A stretch of 64,000 nt of DNA from Isoetes taiwanensis (GCA_021234155.1 JAJEKV010000005.1:10656572-10720571), one strand, 5' to 3'. Counted from the stretch's first letter, positions 1 to 12,351 are shown. Numbers and translations are program-made. Notes: generated from the letters alone by a model not told the origin.

Positions 1-1153
1 TACACTGCCATTATACAAAATTCTCCCTCATCCTTTAGTAGATAAACGTTGCCATCATTAGCCAACTTAGTAAAGCTTTGTTCTTTCAAAAAATTGTCAA
101 TACAAAAATACCATTGTCTTGGAGATTGCTTCAGCCCAGATGTAGGCGACTTTCTTGATCTCAAACTTTGTCTTTCTCAACTTCAAAGCCTTGAGCTTGT
201 CTCATGTAAACCTCTTCCTCCAAATCTGCATTAAGGAAAGCTGTACAAACATCCATATGGTGTAAATCTAGATTTAAGGCATTTGATATGGCAATTATCA
301 TTCTAATGCTGGCTAACTTAACAACTGGTGAGTAGGTTTCATCAAAATCTACTCCCCTCTTTTGTGAATAACCTTGAGCAACCAGTCTTGCTTTGTGCTT
401 TGGGCTGCCATCTGCATTTGTTTTCAACTTGAATACCCATTTGTTTCCTATTGCATTCTTCCCCTTTGGCAGGTCTACTAATTCATATGAGGATGTTCTT
501 TCGAATGACCTCATTTCCTCCATCATTGCAATTTTCCATTTATTCTTTGTCAAGTGAGTTCTTGCCTCCTCAAAAGTCTCTCGGAATTCAGATTCTAACA
601 CCATAAATATTTCGTCTGTGTTATCCTCCGTGGTTTTTTGCAATCTGCTACTTTTACCATTCTCTCTCCTTCCAAATTTCTCTATGTCAATGGCAATTTC
701 CTGTTGCAGCCTTTCTCCTTCAGTTTTCCTCTTCTTAACTTGACTGTTTTCTTTTGCTGGTTCATGTTCCTGTTCTTCTCCTGCAACACTTCCATCCTCA
801 TTATTATCTTCTTGATTGTTTTCATTTGCTGATTCATGTTCCTGTTCTTCCCCTGCAACCTTTCCATCCTCATTATTATCTTCTTCATCACTGTGATCAG
901 AATCTTCAGCATCTATCTCATTTTTAGTTATTGTTTTTTCCTTTGTACCGTTGGGACTCATCATATTGTCAGAATTGTGTTTTCCTTCTCCTTTTGAATT
1001 CTCCTTTTCTATCAGTGGTCTGTACAAAACATTCTCTTGAAATATTACATCTCTGCTTACCAACACTTTCTTTTTAAGTGGATCATACATTCTATAACCT
1101 TTGGAATGCATGTCATAGCCAACCAAATAGGTTATCCTTGACCTGTCATCCAA
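1..1153 (-). pseudogene. copia polyprotein: reverse transcriptase part (broken)
   Basis: This is the RVT_2-type reverse transcriptase of a copia Pol polyprotein. It includes the conserved stretch around NKWVFKLKTNADG, the KARLVAQGYSQ motif, and HMDVCTAFLNADLEEEVYM, which carries the first catalytic aspartate. An acidic, Glu/Asp-rich linker lies upstream (about 750-950). Near position 160 the frame breaks, but copia similarity resumes in another frame (GLKQSPRQWY) and continues to base 1, so this is a frameshift and not the true end. The YADD-equivalent motif and RNase H would lie left of the window. The protein is not functional as it stands. Confidence 0.9.
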
Positions 1154-2353
1154 TTTCAGGTCTTAATTCACGGGAAATGTGTGTATCCCAAACACTCAAA
1201 CACTTTAAATATTTCATAATGAGGAGTTTTTCGACCAAATGACTTCGTATTTTTCCTTCTATGCTTTTGATGGTAGACTATTTTTGTATGAGTACGCTGA
1301 TCTTGATCCGCCTCCTCCTACAAGAAATTGGGCAGACCTGCATGCTTCAACATGGACCTTGTAGCATTCAGAATTGTTTTGTTCTTCCTCTCAGCCACAC
1401 CATTCTGCTGAGGTGTATAGCTGCAAGTAAATTGTCTCTTTATACCCCTGTCTTGACAATATCTAAAATTTTCCTGACAAGTATTCTCCTCCCCGATCAG
1501 ATCTTACACATTTGATTCTTTTCCCAGTTTCACACTCTACTTCTGCTGCAAACATTTTGAATGCTTCAAAAGCTTGGTCTTTTGTTCTCAGACAGTAGAG
1601 TCTCGTTTTTCTGCTGTAATCATCAACAAATGTTATGAAGTATCTTTTTCCTGTTATTCCTGTCACATTCAATGGACCACAAAGGTCAGTGTGAATTAAA
1701 CCAAGAATTTCATTTGCTTTTGCCTTTGAAAAAGGCAATCTGGAGTGCTTACCCAACATGCAACCCCTGCAAACATGATTTTCTATTGCTTTATCAGATG
1801 ACACCAATAGTCCCTGCTTTATCATAAGTTCAATATTCTTCATATTTGTGTGCCCAAGTCTTTCATGCCACATTGCAATATTTGGAGTTAGAGTCAGATT
1901 AATACTTTCAACTGATCGAGCATTTATACCAAACAAGTTGCCAACTCTTCTTCCAAGGAATTTTAATTCATTTCCATCAAAGATTTTACAATGAGTCCTT
2001 TCAAAGATGACTTTCAATCCCATATCAACTAATTGAGAAATAGAAATCAAATTTCTCACTAAGCTAGGAACACATAAAACATTTTGTAAGTTCACAATTC
2101 TCCCATTCAGATCAAATAGCTCTAGTATGCCAACATCTTCAATTCTTTGGAGGTCACCATTTCCAACTTGTATATGACCACCTTGGCTTCCCCTTTTTTC
2201 TTTTAGGATTTTTGAACTACATGCAATGGACTTTTCTGCTCCACTATCTAGAATCATAAAATCATCATCATCATCAATTCCAGCATTAGTAACAATAAAA
2301 ACTTTATGTTTTCTTACCTTATCCTCATCATCTTCCGTAATTTCTTCAAGCAT
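1154..2353 (-). pseudogene. copia polyprotein: protease, GAG-pre-integrase and integrase
   Basis: Reading leftwards from 2353, the ORF has an aspartic protease active site (LDSGAEKS), then the GAG-pre-integrase region (WHERLGHTN ... CRGCMLGKHSR), then the integrase core. The integrase D,D(35)E residues are visible in HTDLCGP and VRSDRGGEY. The glutamate is in TPQQNGVAERKN at about 1370-1400, which is in a different frame. The ORF ends at 1463 and integrase similarity continues to about 1160 only through frame changes, so the integrase C-terminus is broken. The cellular role would be cDNA integration and polyprotein processing. Confidence 0.9.
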
Positions 2354-3246
2354 AACTTCTTACGCTATGTTTATACGCATATGAGCTGTTCATTCTGAAT
2401 CTTCCTCTACCTCTTCCTCTTGTGGCAGAATATCCCCTTGTTCCCCTTTCTTTCCCCTTTGAGAAGTTCTTAGGTGATGAGCAATTGGATGCATAATGTC
2501 CTCTTCCTCCACAATTGTAGCAATTTATTTCTTTAGTCATCATAGGGCGGATCTATTTTCAAGTGACCATATTGATTCTGAGTTAAAACATGGGCCAAGC
2601 TTACCTCTTTTCTTCTCTTCTTTACCTTTTCCTTTTGCAAATAAAACTTGTGTGGCATCTTCTTCTTCCATTACTTTGTTACGCTCTATTTACGTCTTCA
2701 ACATTCTTTTACGCCTCAATTCTTGTTCTTGCAAGGGTTACGATAAACATGGCTATGTTTCCAAGGCTGTAATGAGATCTTGAAATGGCCAACACCTGCT
2801 GCTGTTGAGAATAACACACTCCTGCTCCTTCTAAGTCAGCAATGATATTGTCAAAGGTTTGAAAAAACTCATTGACATTGTCTTTATCATGAAACCTTAG
2901 CCTTCTCATTTCATTTTCAAGCACATCGATTTGTGAGGAGGTTTTCTCCTCATAATTAAGGAGCATATAACTCCACATCTCGCTAGGATGCAATCCTCTT
3001 ATTTTTAACACAATACTTGAGTTTACCTTACTCATTATAATCCCTTGAGCCTCTCTTAGTTTTGCCACATCTACTGTGCCTCCTCCTTTTGTTGCTTTGG
3101 TGCCAGCTTCTGCCTCAGCTCCTTTTACTGAGCTCGAGCTTCCTTCAGCAGCAACCTCAGAGAATCTGCTCTTAGGTTCAACAATATCCCATAGCCCTTC
3201 TACTTGCAATACATGCTTGATCTTTTCTTTCCAAACTTGGAATCCT
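2346..3246 (-). pseudogene. copia gag, main part with zinc knuckle
   Basis: This is capsid-type gag (UBN2 family) with the stretch around KINSSI..LRGLHPSEMW, a long helical region, and at the end of the block (2346-2543) a CCHC zinc knuckle CYNCGGRGHYASNC followed by an Arg/Gly-rich tail. Frame changes lie at about 2700 and 2550. The first about 20 codons are not here: they lie at 12352-12413, across the DNA transposon. Bases 3244-3246 are one copy of the transposon's CCT target duplication. Confidence 0.88.
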
Positions 3247-3262
3247 CACAAGGCACCCAAAA
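3247..3262 (+). repeat. CACTA transposon left terminal inverted repeat
   Basis: The 16-bp terminus CACAAGGCACCCAAAA is an exact inverted match to 12336-12351. The CCT target duplication sits immediately outside at 3244-3246. Confidence 0.92.
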
Positions 3263-3960
3263 TTAAAACACTACATGGTTTTTCCCATGGTTGTGACTAC
3301 AAAACCATTTTACAAAACCAATACATGTTTGTGGGTTGATATCATTAAAAACCATATGAGGCTAAACTAATGGGTTCTTTTGTAAGGTTTGTTAGGGTGG
3401 TGTTATGGTATGGTAATTGCTAATGGTTTCCTTTGTAGAGTTTGTCAAAGTGGTATAGCGTGTTGGTAAATTTATGTGGTATATTATAGTGTTTTAAGGG
3501 TATGGTTAGTCCCTATGGTATAACACGATGGTGTGGATGTGGTTTAATATGCTGCTCTATTCATGTGATTCTATAGTGTGGTTGGTTATGTGGTGAACTA
3601 GCATGGCTAATTGTCATGGTAAATGCATATGGTTCGCAATGTGTTAGATTCAAATTACTATTACTATTAGTAATAGTTTATTCCAAATGTGCATGGTTTG
3701 GTTATGCCTTATCTTCATGGTTATCATTTATAAACCAGTGATGATAACCACTAACACTTTGTTGTTTAAATCATCTCAACAACCAGTAACACTTTGTTGT
3801 TTAAACCATTTCAACTTTATTTAACTAAGATCTATTAAGAAGTATCGTTTTGTTGTTTAAAGCATTTCAAGAGTATTTAACAAACTATCAAAGAATGTGG
3901 ATGGTTTATTTTACGTATTGTTGTACTTATTACGTCCATGTCAATATGTATGCTTTCACG
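3263..3960. repeat. left subterminal repeat region of the CACTA element
   Basis: Many short degenerate copies of an ATGGTT/GTGGTT motif are spaced 15-40 bp apart. This is the counterpart of the AACCAC-rich region at the other end. In the CACTA family such arrays bind the transposase; here that is inference from position and pattern. No ORF is supported. Confidence 0.7.
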
Positions 3961-4291
3961 GAGCAAGGGGATTTGAACCCCAACCATTTCCAGAACTCAT
4001 AAACAATGATAAATCTATTTTCAGAAATACTTACAAAACAAATTCAGATAAAAACATCTTATAGAAAGACCAACCTTGCACTTGTAAGTACATAAATATC
4101 AAAACAAATTCAGATAGAAATGTCTTAAAGAAAGAAAGTATTGACTTTGCACTTGAAGGTTGCAAAACTATTTTTCTCAAGGTATGTTGGAGGTATACTT
4201 CTCAAGCTATGTTGGATCTCCTTTAGTTTTCACATCTTTAAAATACAAAGAAAACCTCTAATAATACCTGATTGTTTTCGATGGTTGAGTT

Positions 4292-5330
4292 TTAGTCCCA
4301 ATCATATAAATTGAACTCCAACACCTGTGACTCTGGGTCATGCACAAGCATGTGAAATATTTCGTTCCATTCTGGATTCAATGTGCTCATCTTAACAGAG
4401 GTCTTCTTTCTTGAAAATGCCCCTTCGCCTATTGACAATTTGACATAAGGATCTGACTTTCCTAGAAGGTCCTTTTTCTTCAGTCCAGTTGCTCTTACCA
4501 CCTTTACTTCAAGCATGCCTACCGGCTTCGCTACTGCTCTGTTACCCAACATACGAGAAAGTGACAGGCATAAATAAAACAAAATGGCATATAATAAGAT
4601 AAAGAGGCCACCGCTTACTTTGGATCGTCTATCACATTTATTTCCAAAGTCTTTGGCCACAAATACATTGCCGCAACTTGCTCCTTTATCAAATCCTAGG
4701 AAAGAGGACAGAAATCTACGCAAGCAGCTATAAATAAAACTGGACTGACATACCAATTACATACTTGGACGAGAGCATAAACACCAGGAATCGCCATATC
4801 GCCACCGAGTAGCTTGAGCCCGAAATCAACATGTGGCTGGAAAGGCAGATATTCTAATCAGCACAAAAAGCAAAAATGCAAATACAGCATAATAAGAACG
4901 GGGTTACTCAAGCATTATAGCATTATTCCATCTTTCCATAAAGTGACGATTCCTCCAAAACAAAAGGTGAAAAAGAAATTAATTATCACTTATTCACAAA
5001 TAGAAGGGAACTAACCTTATCCATAAGAGATACTATTATTTTTTCAAAACATGGAAATGCAGGAACAAGAGGTTTCATTGTTACTCGCGCCGTTGCAAAG
5101 ACTTGTACATCAACCACCTTCAATAAAACAAAACATGTTTTTTTGCTAGTTGTGATGATGTTCTATCAAGATGTAGGAAACAATTCCTGAAGTACCTGGA
5201 CAGTAGCCTTCAAGCCAAAAGCTTTCACTGCTACAACTATATTCGGATTACCAGCAAACTTTAAAGACGGCTCAATAATCATTTCCTTCTCCTGTGTATC
5301 ATATACTGTGTCTCATATACTTTGATACCT
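4292..5330 (-). pseudogene. synaptotagmin (plant SYT/NTMC2) gene fragment: part of SMP domain plus C2A
   Basis: Five exon-like blocks with plausible splice sites are read on the minus strand. The first is 5330-5196 (GIKVYET, then EPSLKFAGNPNIVVAVKAFG). The next are 5118-5016 (VFATARVTMKPLVPAFPCF), 4836-4765 (PHVDFGLKLLGGDMAIPG) and 4695-4619 (AAMYLWPKTLE). The last, 4538-4292, is a C2 domain: GMLEVKVVRATGLKKKDLLGK, DPYVKLSIG, TLNPEWNE. Plant synaptotagmins tether ER to plasma membrane through an SMP lipid-transfer domain and Ca-binding C2 domains. Introns are kept, so the fragment was taken up as genomic DNA. The N-terminal membrane segment, the second C2 domain and the rest of the gene are missing. 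It lies wholly inside the CACTA element, so it is a captured fragment. Confidence 0.88.
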
Positions 5331-8039
5331 GTCGATAACAAAAAGTTGATAATTTAAAATACATCAACCCATTAAATTTCTAAAGTGTATGATATCATTG
5401 TTGAAGAGAAAGACAGAAACAACACAATTTGGAAATCTGTTACACTAGTCCAAGAAGCTCATTCTAAATGTAAAACATGAGTCATCTTTCTTTTGAATTC
5501 TCATTTCTTTCTGAAGGATATAAGCAGGAAAAGAGAACAAATTCCATATCTTAGTACCATATCTGGACCAAGATCTCCTGCAAAGGGAGTCTGCTGCTTA
5601 AAAACAGTGGCTACATGAATGGCATAGCAAACACAGCGAGAGTTGGAAGGTACTTGCCATAATTAGCCTGAGCTTCCATTTTCCAAAGGTGTAGTTTCAC
5701 AGGAAGGGGTCAAATTTCCTTCGTATGCCTCTAAATTTCCTTCTCATGCCTCTGTAGTATAAAACAGTCAGGTTACCATTGTAAAGAAAACCATTGTAAA
5801 GAAAGTCAGGTTACCTGAAAACCCACAACTCGATCCTGCTCAAATAGGCCCCCCCATTGCATCCCGGATAAATAACTGCTGAATAGATGGAACAACAACC
5901 ACATGCAGCGGCTGGGGACCATAGCGAAACAAAAAACTGTACTAGAAATGTTGTTGCCGGAGCTATGGTGGAAGCCAAGATGCCCAGAGAAAAGGGCATC
6001 CAAAGGGGGCCATTAAATGCGGCCAAAGTAAACAAAAATATACTAGAAACCGTGTGGAAAAGGGAGCAAAGCAAGGTTTAAGACTTACGTATGTACCAAG
6101 AATAAGGAAGACTACTCTGCGCCTCCTACACATCTGGTCGAAGTCGATTGAGTCGCTTAAGAGGATGCATTAGAAGGAGGAAAAGATGGCAACCTAGAAG
6201 TGGATTTACCGAGTCTAGCAGCAGAAGCAGCTCCTCTCCTGCAAGCAGGCATAAGCATAGCCATAGGGAGCAGACGGCTGCATTAGGGCTGCAGTTACTT
6301 TGCAAAGCAGAGTATATGACAGAGCAGAGTATATGGCGACGATGATCACTTGCATATTGTGCATAGCTCGAGCGCCATAGCCGGAAGTATGGCAATATTC
6401 GCCATAGCTGAGCACTGCACCAAGAATGGAAGGCATGCAAATGGAAGGCAGCAAGGGCGGGAAAGTGGCGGGCGTAGGGGGGAAAGGGACGGGCCAATAG
6501 GAGCATTCTACTAGATCGAAATCTCGACCATTGGACAGCTTTGCCTTGTGATCAGGCGTTATTTGGACCTGCCTTAGCTTAAATCTATTGAATTTGATTA
6601 GCCACAAAGGGGAGTTGTTTATCACTATGGAATTCGATTGCCCATATACTAGATCACTCCATCGATGCCCCCTAGGTGGAGGTATAAACCCTGCGGGAAG
6701 TATTTTTTGTGATCCCTTTGCGTTTTTCTTTTCTTGTTTTGGGAAGGTGCACATTTATATATCAAAATTGATAAATTGATACTAAGATTTTTTTTTCCTT
6801 TTTTATTTTTCTTTTTGTCTTGTTTTTGGGCAGTAATCAACCACCACTATGTGTAGCAACTTCTCCTGTTGTTGCACAGGTGTGGAAAAGAGTTGCATGG
6901 ATCATTGCAGCTCTTGTAGAGATAAGATCAAAGGTGCATGTCGATGGAGAGCAGTGGAGATGGATGGGTCAATTTTGGAGATCAATCTTCGTTGAACATA
7001 TCGTGATTCATATTTGGTGAACAAGAATTTAAGCAGTGCTAGAAAAACATACATGGTATAGACATGATATTTGTAGGCATGGCAAAACGGTGGATCAGAC
7101 CTGCAATGGCCCCACCATGGGTAGATTAGCACAGATGATGCAGATTCGTCATAGAATAACCATATTGTTGTTGAACCATACAACTTGAACCATATTCTTG
7201 TTGAATTTGATTGGTCCTTTGAAGCATTAAGACTTGTGGAACTTTTAAGTTTGAATCTAAAGTGGAAAAAATTGATTATTGATTAAGGGAGGAATTTAAA
7301 AGTCAGAATCCCACAATCATCGATCGTAGCACCCAGCTATCCTTTGGGCAGAGAACACGGGGCAATAATGCAGTAGGTTTAAATCCCACGTGTTCTCAAA
7401 TCAAAAGGTTTTTTAGGTTGTAGTTTTATTGTTTTTTTTCTCATTATTATCTAGGAACCAAGCCTGCATGATTGTTCAGACGCTATGATTGTTTACAATA
7501 GATGGTGGCAGGTATGAGTCTCCAATGTATCGGATGGACTAATATGCATGCATGGGAAAGCAATTTAAGTATATTTAATACCCATTTGTAATTTTTCCAT
7601 GGTGGAGGTGTAAGTTTGGCGTAAGTCTCTCCATATGTGTGATTCTTAGCTGTGTTTTATACTATTTTTGTTATATCATGGTAACCAACCTTGGTTGCAT
7701 TCCCCAAGGTTACATGGCCCGGGGTTCAAACCCTAGTCTTAATTGCACACTTGGTGGTGGTACGAGTACCCCCATGTATGTGGTCAATCATTTGACAACA
7801 ATGATGAAAAACTACTGAGAATAAATTTTTTGGTAGTAATACTAGTGCAGTAAGTGGGGCTCCTATAGCAACAATAATGGATTTTGTGGGTGATTGCGTA
7901 GTTTGCACTTGTACCCATTAAGTACTTGGGAGGCATCAACTATTTAGTTTTGGTCATTTTTGTACGGAGGGAGTGGTGTTCCAATGTTAGTCCTATCTCT
8001 GGTATGAGGTGTGTTGCGGTTTGAATAGGTTCATTGAGC
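5331..8039. other. CACTA interior without recognised gene
   Basis: Short ORFs occur on both strands but none resembles a known protein or shows a convincing exon chain. A tRNA-B-box-like GGTTCAAACC lies near 7715, but no tRNA cloverleaf surrounds it. The stretch at 5800-6520 is more GC-rich than its surroundings and could be further captured sequence that I cannot name. Confidence 0.4.
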
Positions 8040-8125
8040 TTGTTCTATTCTATTCTATTCTATTCTATTCTATTCTATTCTATTCTATTCTATTCTATTC
8101 TATTCTATTCTATTCTATTCTATGC
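8040..8125 (+). repeat. (TTCTA)n microsatellite
   Basis: About 17 perfect copies of a TTCTA pentamer. The same pentamer forms the 3' tail of the LINE at 17.3 kb and, on the minus strand, at 38.57 kb. No LINE 3' UTR is recognisable before this tract, so it may be a remnant LINE tail or an independent microsatellite. Confidence 0.9.
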
Positions 8126-8916
8126 TATGGCATAAATCATTTCAGTGTAGCCCCAGGGATTCAGTATTATTTGTAGTATGGGACATCTGCGTGCAAGAAA
8201 GGGGTCCTTTTTTACCATTTCGTATTTGTTTACTTACCATTAGAGGAATTTTTTTGCACTATCTGAGGTAAAATATATACCTTAGGGGTTAAATTAGTTT
8301 CCAAATATCAGTATACTAGGGATGTTTTTGGCCACCCTTCAAATGCAGATGTCCACCCTCTTCTTACTATGTGCATCCTCCAAGAGTGTAGGAACCATAA
8401 CAACATTGTCACCTTTAGGTTCAATAATGTATGAATAAAAGAAAGATAGTAAACAAGGTTCAACTATGAAATTATGTTATTTTTGCATCTTTGACAAGAA
8501 CCACATTTTAGGCGGGTGCTGAGAAATTGTGTCATTTTTGCATTTGTTGTTAAGTGAGCTCCAGTTTGCTAGGTAATTGGTTAGTTGGCAAAATAGTGAA
8601 AGAAAGAATCTATAAACTGCAGATCTGAAAACCAGAAAGAAGGAGCAAAATAAAAGAAAGAAGAAACCTAGAATGCACCAAGTGAATCAAAACATGTTGC
8701 TCGAAAACAAAAATGGAGGAAACCAAGCCTGAAAAAGCTCAAGCGAACGCCGAATTAGTATTAACAATATTAGGCAAGCACCCCCTAAAACATTTTAAAT
8801 AAGTAGATTGTTCCTCGGGTAGAAGATGAACATAGAAGTAGCTAAATATTTTCTTCCACTGAAAGAGGCTTCAAGAAAGAGGCTTCTGTGGTAATATATA
8901 TATTTTTTACTTTCCT

Positions 8917-9394
8917 CAACCATTGACATTAACAACCAACACATAACTACCATTGACATTAATTAACACAACCATTGGGTCCAACACATTTAAATTAAAA
9001 TCCCCCTTAAACCCCCTTTGGTTTGGGTGCATATTCACACGGGGGGTGACTCCGGGCAACGAGAGCTGTTGGATAGGCATATTCACCCCTTATTCCTTAA
9101 TCTATATCGTACGTAAAGTTCCTCATTTGTGGGGTATGTAAGTACAAAATTTGCTATACTGTATAACAAGATTCGCAAAATACTATAAGATTTAAAGTGG
9201 AATACTATATGGTGTTGATTTCGTACGTGCAAAATACAATTATGAGGGCTCTCATTTTGCTCGTCACCCCGTGTGAATATGCACCCAAACCAAAGGGGGT
9301 TTAAGGGGGATTTTAATTTAAATGTGTTGGACCCAATGGTTGTGTTAATTAATGTCAATGGTAGTTATGTGTTAGTTGTTAATGTCAATGGTTG
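8917..9394. mobile_element. foldback (long inverted repeat) MITE-like element
   Basis: Left arm 8917-9050 and right arm 9263-9394 are near-perfect reverse complements of about 130 bp, separated by a loop of about 210 bp. The arms are so alike that both strands encode the same short peptide. A second copy with one arm and the loop lies at 23728-24045, which shows that this is a dispersed family. A further piece of the loop edge is repeated inverted at about 9455-9485. Exact target duplications cannot be fixed. It sits inside the CACTA element, so it inserted there or was carried with it. Confidence 0.82.
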
Positions 9395-10228
9395 TTATGT
9401 GTTGGTTGTTATGTGTTGGGGGATTTAATTTTTATATGTTGGATGCCTCATAATTGTATTTTGCACGTACGAAATCAACACCATAAAAACCAGAAAAAAA
9501 CCAGAAAAAAAACCAGAAAAAAAAACTAGAATTCATTTGAGGCTTTCATCACCTGTAGCTTTGAATTTGATCACAATAAAACAAATAGAACATAAGTAAA
9601 AGTTACCATAAAGATAGAGCAGATTGATCCCATTATTCTGAAAGTCATAAAGTTTGCAACACAAAGAAAACCCCCTGTTATTATGCTACATATTGTTACT
9701 TCCGCTACAACTATTTATCTTTCACAATAACACCATTGTTTATCAATCCATATGATTTTGGATGCTCCATCTCTAGCTTAAAGGTAATGCATGATTCACC
9801 TTATGGTTCGATTAAAGTTCCAAACCTACAATATAAATGCATTCTTGTGGCCACTGTTTGACTGATCTGCGTGACATGGAAAAGGGCGTGGAATAATCCG
9901 TCTGTTGTTTGCATAAGAATCCATTTGTTGATTGAAGCTAAAGACTGGCTGCTATGAACAATCCCAAGAACTGAGGGAATATCCAAGAGTTGGAAGCAAA
10001 CAGAGGGCTAAACTCTAAACTCTTTTTGAATCTGCAGCAAATCTTAGGAAGGAAACAAAAGGGGGTTTTGCAGCACTACATTGTAGAATCAGGAAACCAA
10101 TTCCTTGTAAAAAAAAACATTATGCTAACTGAAGAAATATTAAAAAACAAATACCTTTGTAAGTGTGAGCAAAAAATCCATCTCGTAGTAGTAAAATCCA
10201 CTCCGGCAATAAGAATCCAAGAGGGCAA

Positions 10229-10380
10229 GTACACATGCATATGCATATGCACACACATGCACACATGCATATGCACATGCACATGCACATGCACTTGCAT
10301 ATGCACAATACACATGCACATGCATATGCACACACATGCACATGCATGTGCACATGCACATGCACATGCATACACATGCG
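10229..10380. repeat. (CACATG/CATATG)n alternating purine-pyrimidine microsatellite
   Basis: About 150 bp of interrupted CACATG, CATATG and CACACATG repeats. The near-perfect purine/pyrimidine alternation leaves all reading frames open on both strands and makes long but meaningless Met/His/Cys ORFs. Such sequence can adopt Z-DNA. Confidence 0.9.
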
Positions 10381-10479
10381 CAGTGTTCATGCACAAACAC
10401 ATGCAGAGAAAGGGGTACAAAATTGCTAGTGGGGTACACTTTTTGGCGAAGCACATATTAAGCACGTAAATAAATGGAC

Positions 10480-11880
10480 ACTATGAGAAGTCCTGGACCA
10501 TTAGGACCGTCAAAATCAATCAACGGCTAAAATTTCTTGATATGAGCCCGATGCTTCGTAACAGCAGGGGCACTCCATTTGTGGCATTTGATCTACTTTA
10601 CCAAATACAGCAAGCTATGGCTCATTGGAATCGGCATCCAAAACTAAGGATCCTTATGAAATTGCAGCTTCTACCTGTGCATATTTTGAACACAATCATG
10701 AAAAATTCGATCAAGGTTGCCATAGAGTAGAAGCCAATATCTCATAAACTACTTGACGAAATGGATTGCCGTCAGTTCCTATGGATTCGTAGTACAAAAA
10801 CGTTCTAGGACACCAAGTTTCAGGTAAATCCATTGAGTATTTTCACCAAGAAGAGGCCAAAAACGATTTCTGATATTTTACCGTAAAAGCCTAATATCTT
10901 ACAAACTACAATACAGAATTTGATGTCGTCTGTTCCATTGGATTCGTGATGCAAAAACGTCTTTGGAGGTCAAGTTTCAGATCATTCCATAGAGGATTGA
11001 TAGTGAAAAAAGCTAAAAAACGATTTCTGGTATCTATAAGGGAAAAGCTTATATCTCACAAATGGCTTCATAAAATCTAATGCCGTCTCTTCCATTAGAT
11101 TGGAGATGCAAAAACGTATTAGGAGATCAAATTTGAGTCACTTTCGTGAAGAATTATTGTGAATCAACCAAAAAATATTTCATCAGGTGCTTGCACCGCA
11201 CGTTAAATGCTTATTATGTGTTGAAAAATCGCTGCGTTTAAGCACTTTAAGCGACGTCCGGACGGTGATTTCTGCTACCCAGTATCAATTTTATGCCCAA
11301 AGACAACAACCCTCGGATTGTTCCAACCAACGAAAATCAACGGCCCATAAAGGGTGCACTCTAGAAATACTATTTAGTACACCTCAACGAATACAACAAC
11401 GAAATCATAGAAAAACCATGTGAAAAAGCGTATAAAAATCTAAAAGTAACCCTCTGTTATTGTGCTACATATTACAACATGTCCTTCAATTTTAATTGAA
11501 TAAATTTTAGGAAACTATATTATTGGTTTGCATGCTTATGATTGTCCTTGTATGATTTCCTTGTATGAAGCCTCATAGATAATTTGGATACTATAGATGA
11601 TAGAAATCAATTTAATTAATGAGTAAGTCATCTCAAGAATAATTCCCATCTTTCGAAGATCGTTATAGCATGATATTTTATTTCTCATTACATGCTTGGC
11701 CATTGGATACTAAATTGGTATCGAAAAATGGAAACCATGATATAAACCTTAGTTAATATAGAAATGTGAATGCAAAACCGCACCACTATCCGATTGGACT
11801 CCATGGACGATAAAAAACATTCAATTCAATTCTATGCTGGTTTTGCACTACGGAGAGCCACATCTTTTTAGATGATATTT
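10480..11880. other. CACTA interior with diverged internal repeat units
   Basis: Three to four diverged repeats of about 140-160 bp are visible between about 10690 and 11160. They share phrases such as GCAAAAACGT and ATATCTCA. No coding sequence is supported. Confidence 0.5.
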
Positions 11881-12335
11881 GTGAACGATCACCATGATTG
11901 AAACTGCTATAAACCACAACCATTTTATAATATAAACTGTGATAATAGAAAACTAGCATGAATAACCACCATGGCATTTAAATTGGTTAAAAAACCACAC
12001 CATAAAGTACTTTAACTTTGTGTCAATAGAAAACCAACATAAACAACCATTACCATATTTAAAGTGGTGTTGAAAAACCATGCTACAAACCAATATCGAA
12101 TTAATAATCATGGAACATTAGAAAACCAACATGAATGACCACTGTTGATGTTAGAAACTATAAAATAAACTAGGTTTGGATTTGAAAAGCCACGCTATAA
12201 CATAAAATCAATATGAATAACCACATACTAGTTATAAAAACCACTATGTTATGTGGTTTTTATTAAGAATGAAATTTTTATTATAAAAAATCACATCTAT
12301 AGTGGTTTGTCAGTGGTTTATTTTATTGGTTAAAC
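11881..12335. repeat. right subterminal repeat region of the CACTA element
   Basis: Dense AACCAC/AACCAT motifs lie next to the right terminus and mirror the GTGGTT-rich left subterminal region. Confidence 0.75.
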
Positions 12336-12351
12336 TTTTGGGTGCCTTGTG
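12336..12351 (-). repeat. CACTA transposon right terminal inverted repeat
   Basis: The 16 bp are the exact reverse complement of the left end and are followed by the CCT duplication at 12352-12354. Confidence 0.92.

Larger units (their letters stand above)
3247..12351. mobile_element. CACTA-type (CMC) DNA transposon, 9.1 kb, non-autonomous
   Basis: The left end is CACAAGGCACCCAAAA (3247-3262) and the right end is its exact reverse complement (12336-12351). CCT flanks both ends (3244-3246 and 12352-12354). CACNA...TNGTG termini with a 3-bp duplication fit the CACTA/EnSpm superfamily. Both subterminal regions (about 3270-3960 and 11880-12330) are packed with degenerate GTGGTT/AACCAC motifs, left in one orientation and right mostly in the other, which is typical of CACTA subterminal transposase-binding repeats. 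Excising the element with one CCT restores an uninterrupted gag frame in the host copia, which confirms the borders. I find no transposase inside. Contents are a synaptotagmin gene fragment, a foldback element and microsatellites. Confidence 0.92.

Noticed and set aside
3955-3990. tRNA-like T arm (GGGGATTTGAACCCC)
   Set aside because: No acceptor, D or anticodon stems can be drawn around it; it is a short match to a B box only.
6126-6754. Minus-strand ORFs of 126 and 179 codons
   Set aside because: Low-complexity Cys/Leu-rich frames with no motif, overlapping in different frames in the CACTA interior.
7675-7750. Possible SINE promoter (GGTTCAAACC B box)
   Set aside because: No convincing A box at the right distance, no poly(A) or simple tail, and no second copy in the window.
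7960-7980. Stowaway-like terminus (ACGGAGGGAGT)
   Set aside because: No inverted partner and no TA duplication found nearby.
10076-10469. Long Met/His/Cys-rich ORFs on both strands
   Set aside because: They result from the CACATG/CATATG repeat, which lacks stops in all frames; no protein family has this composition.
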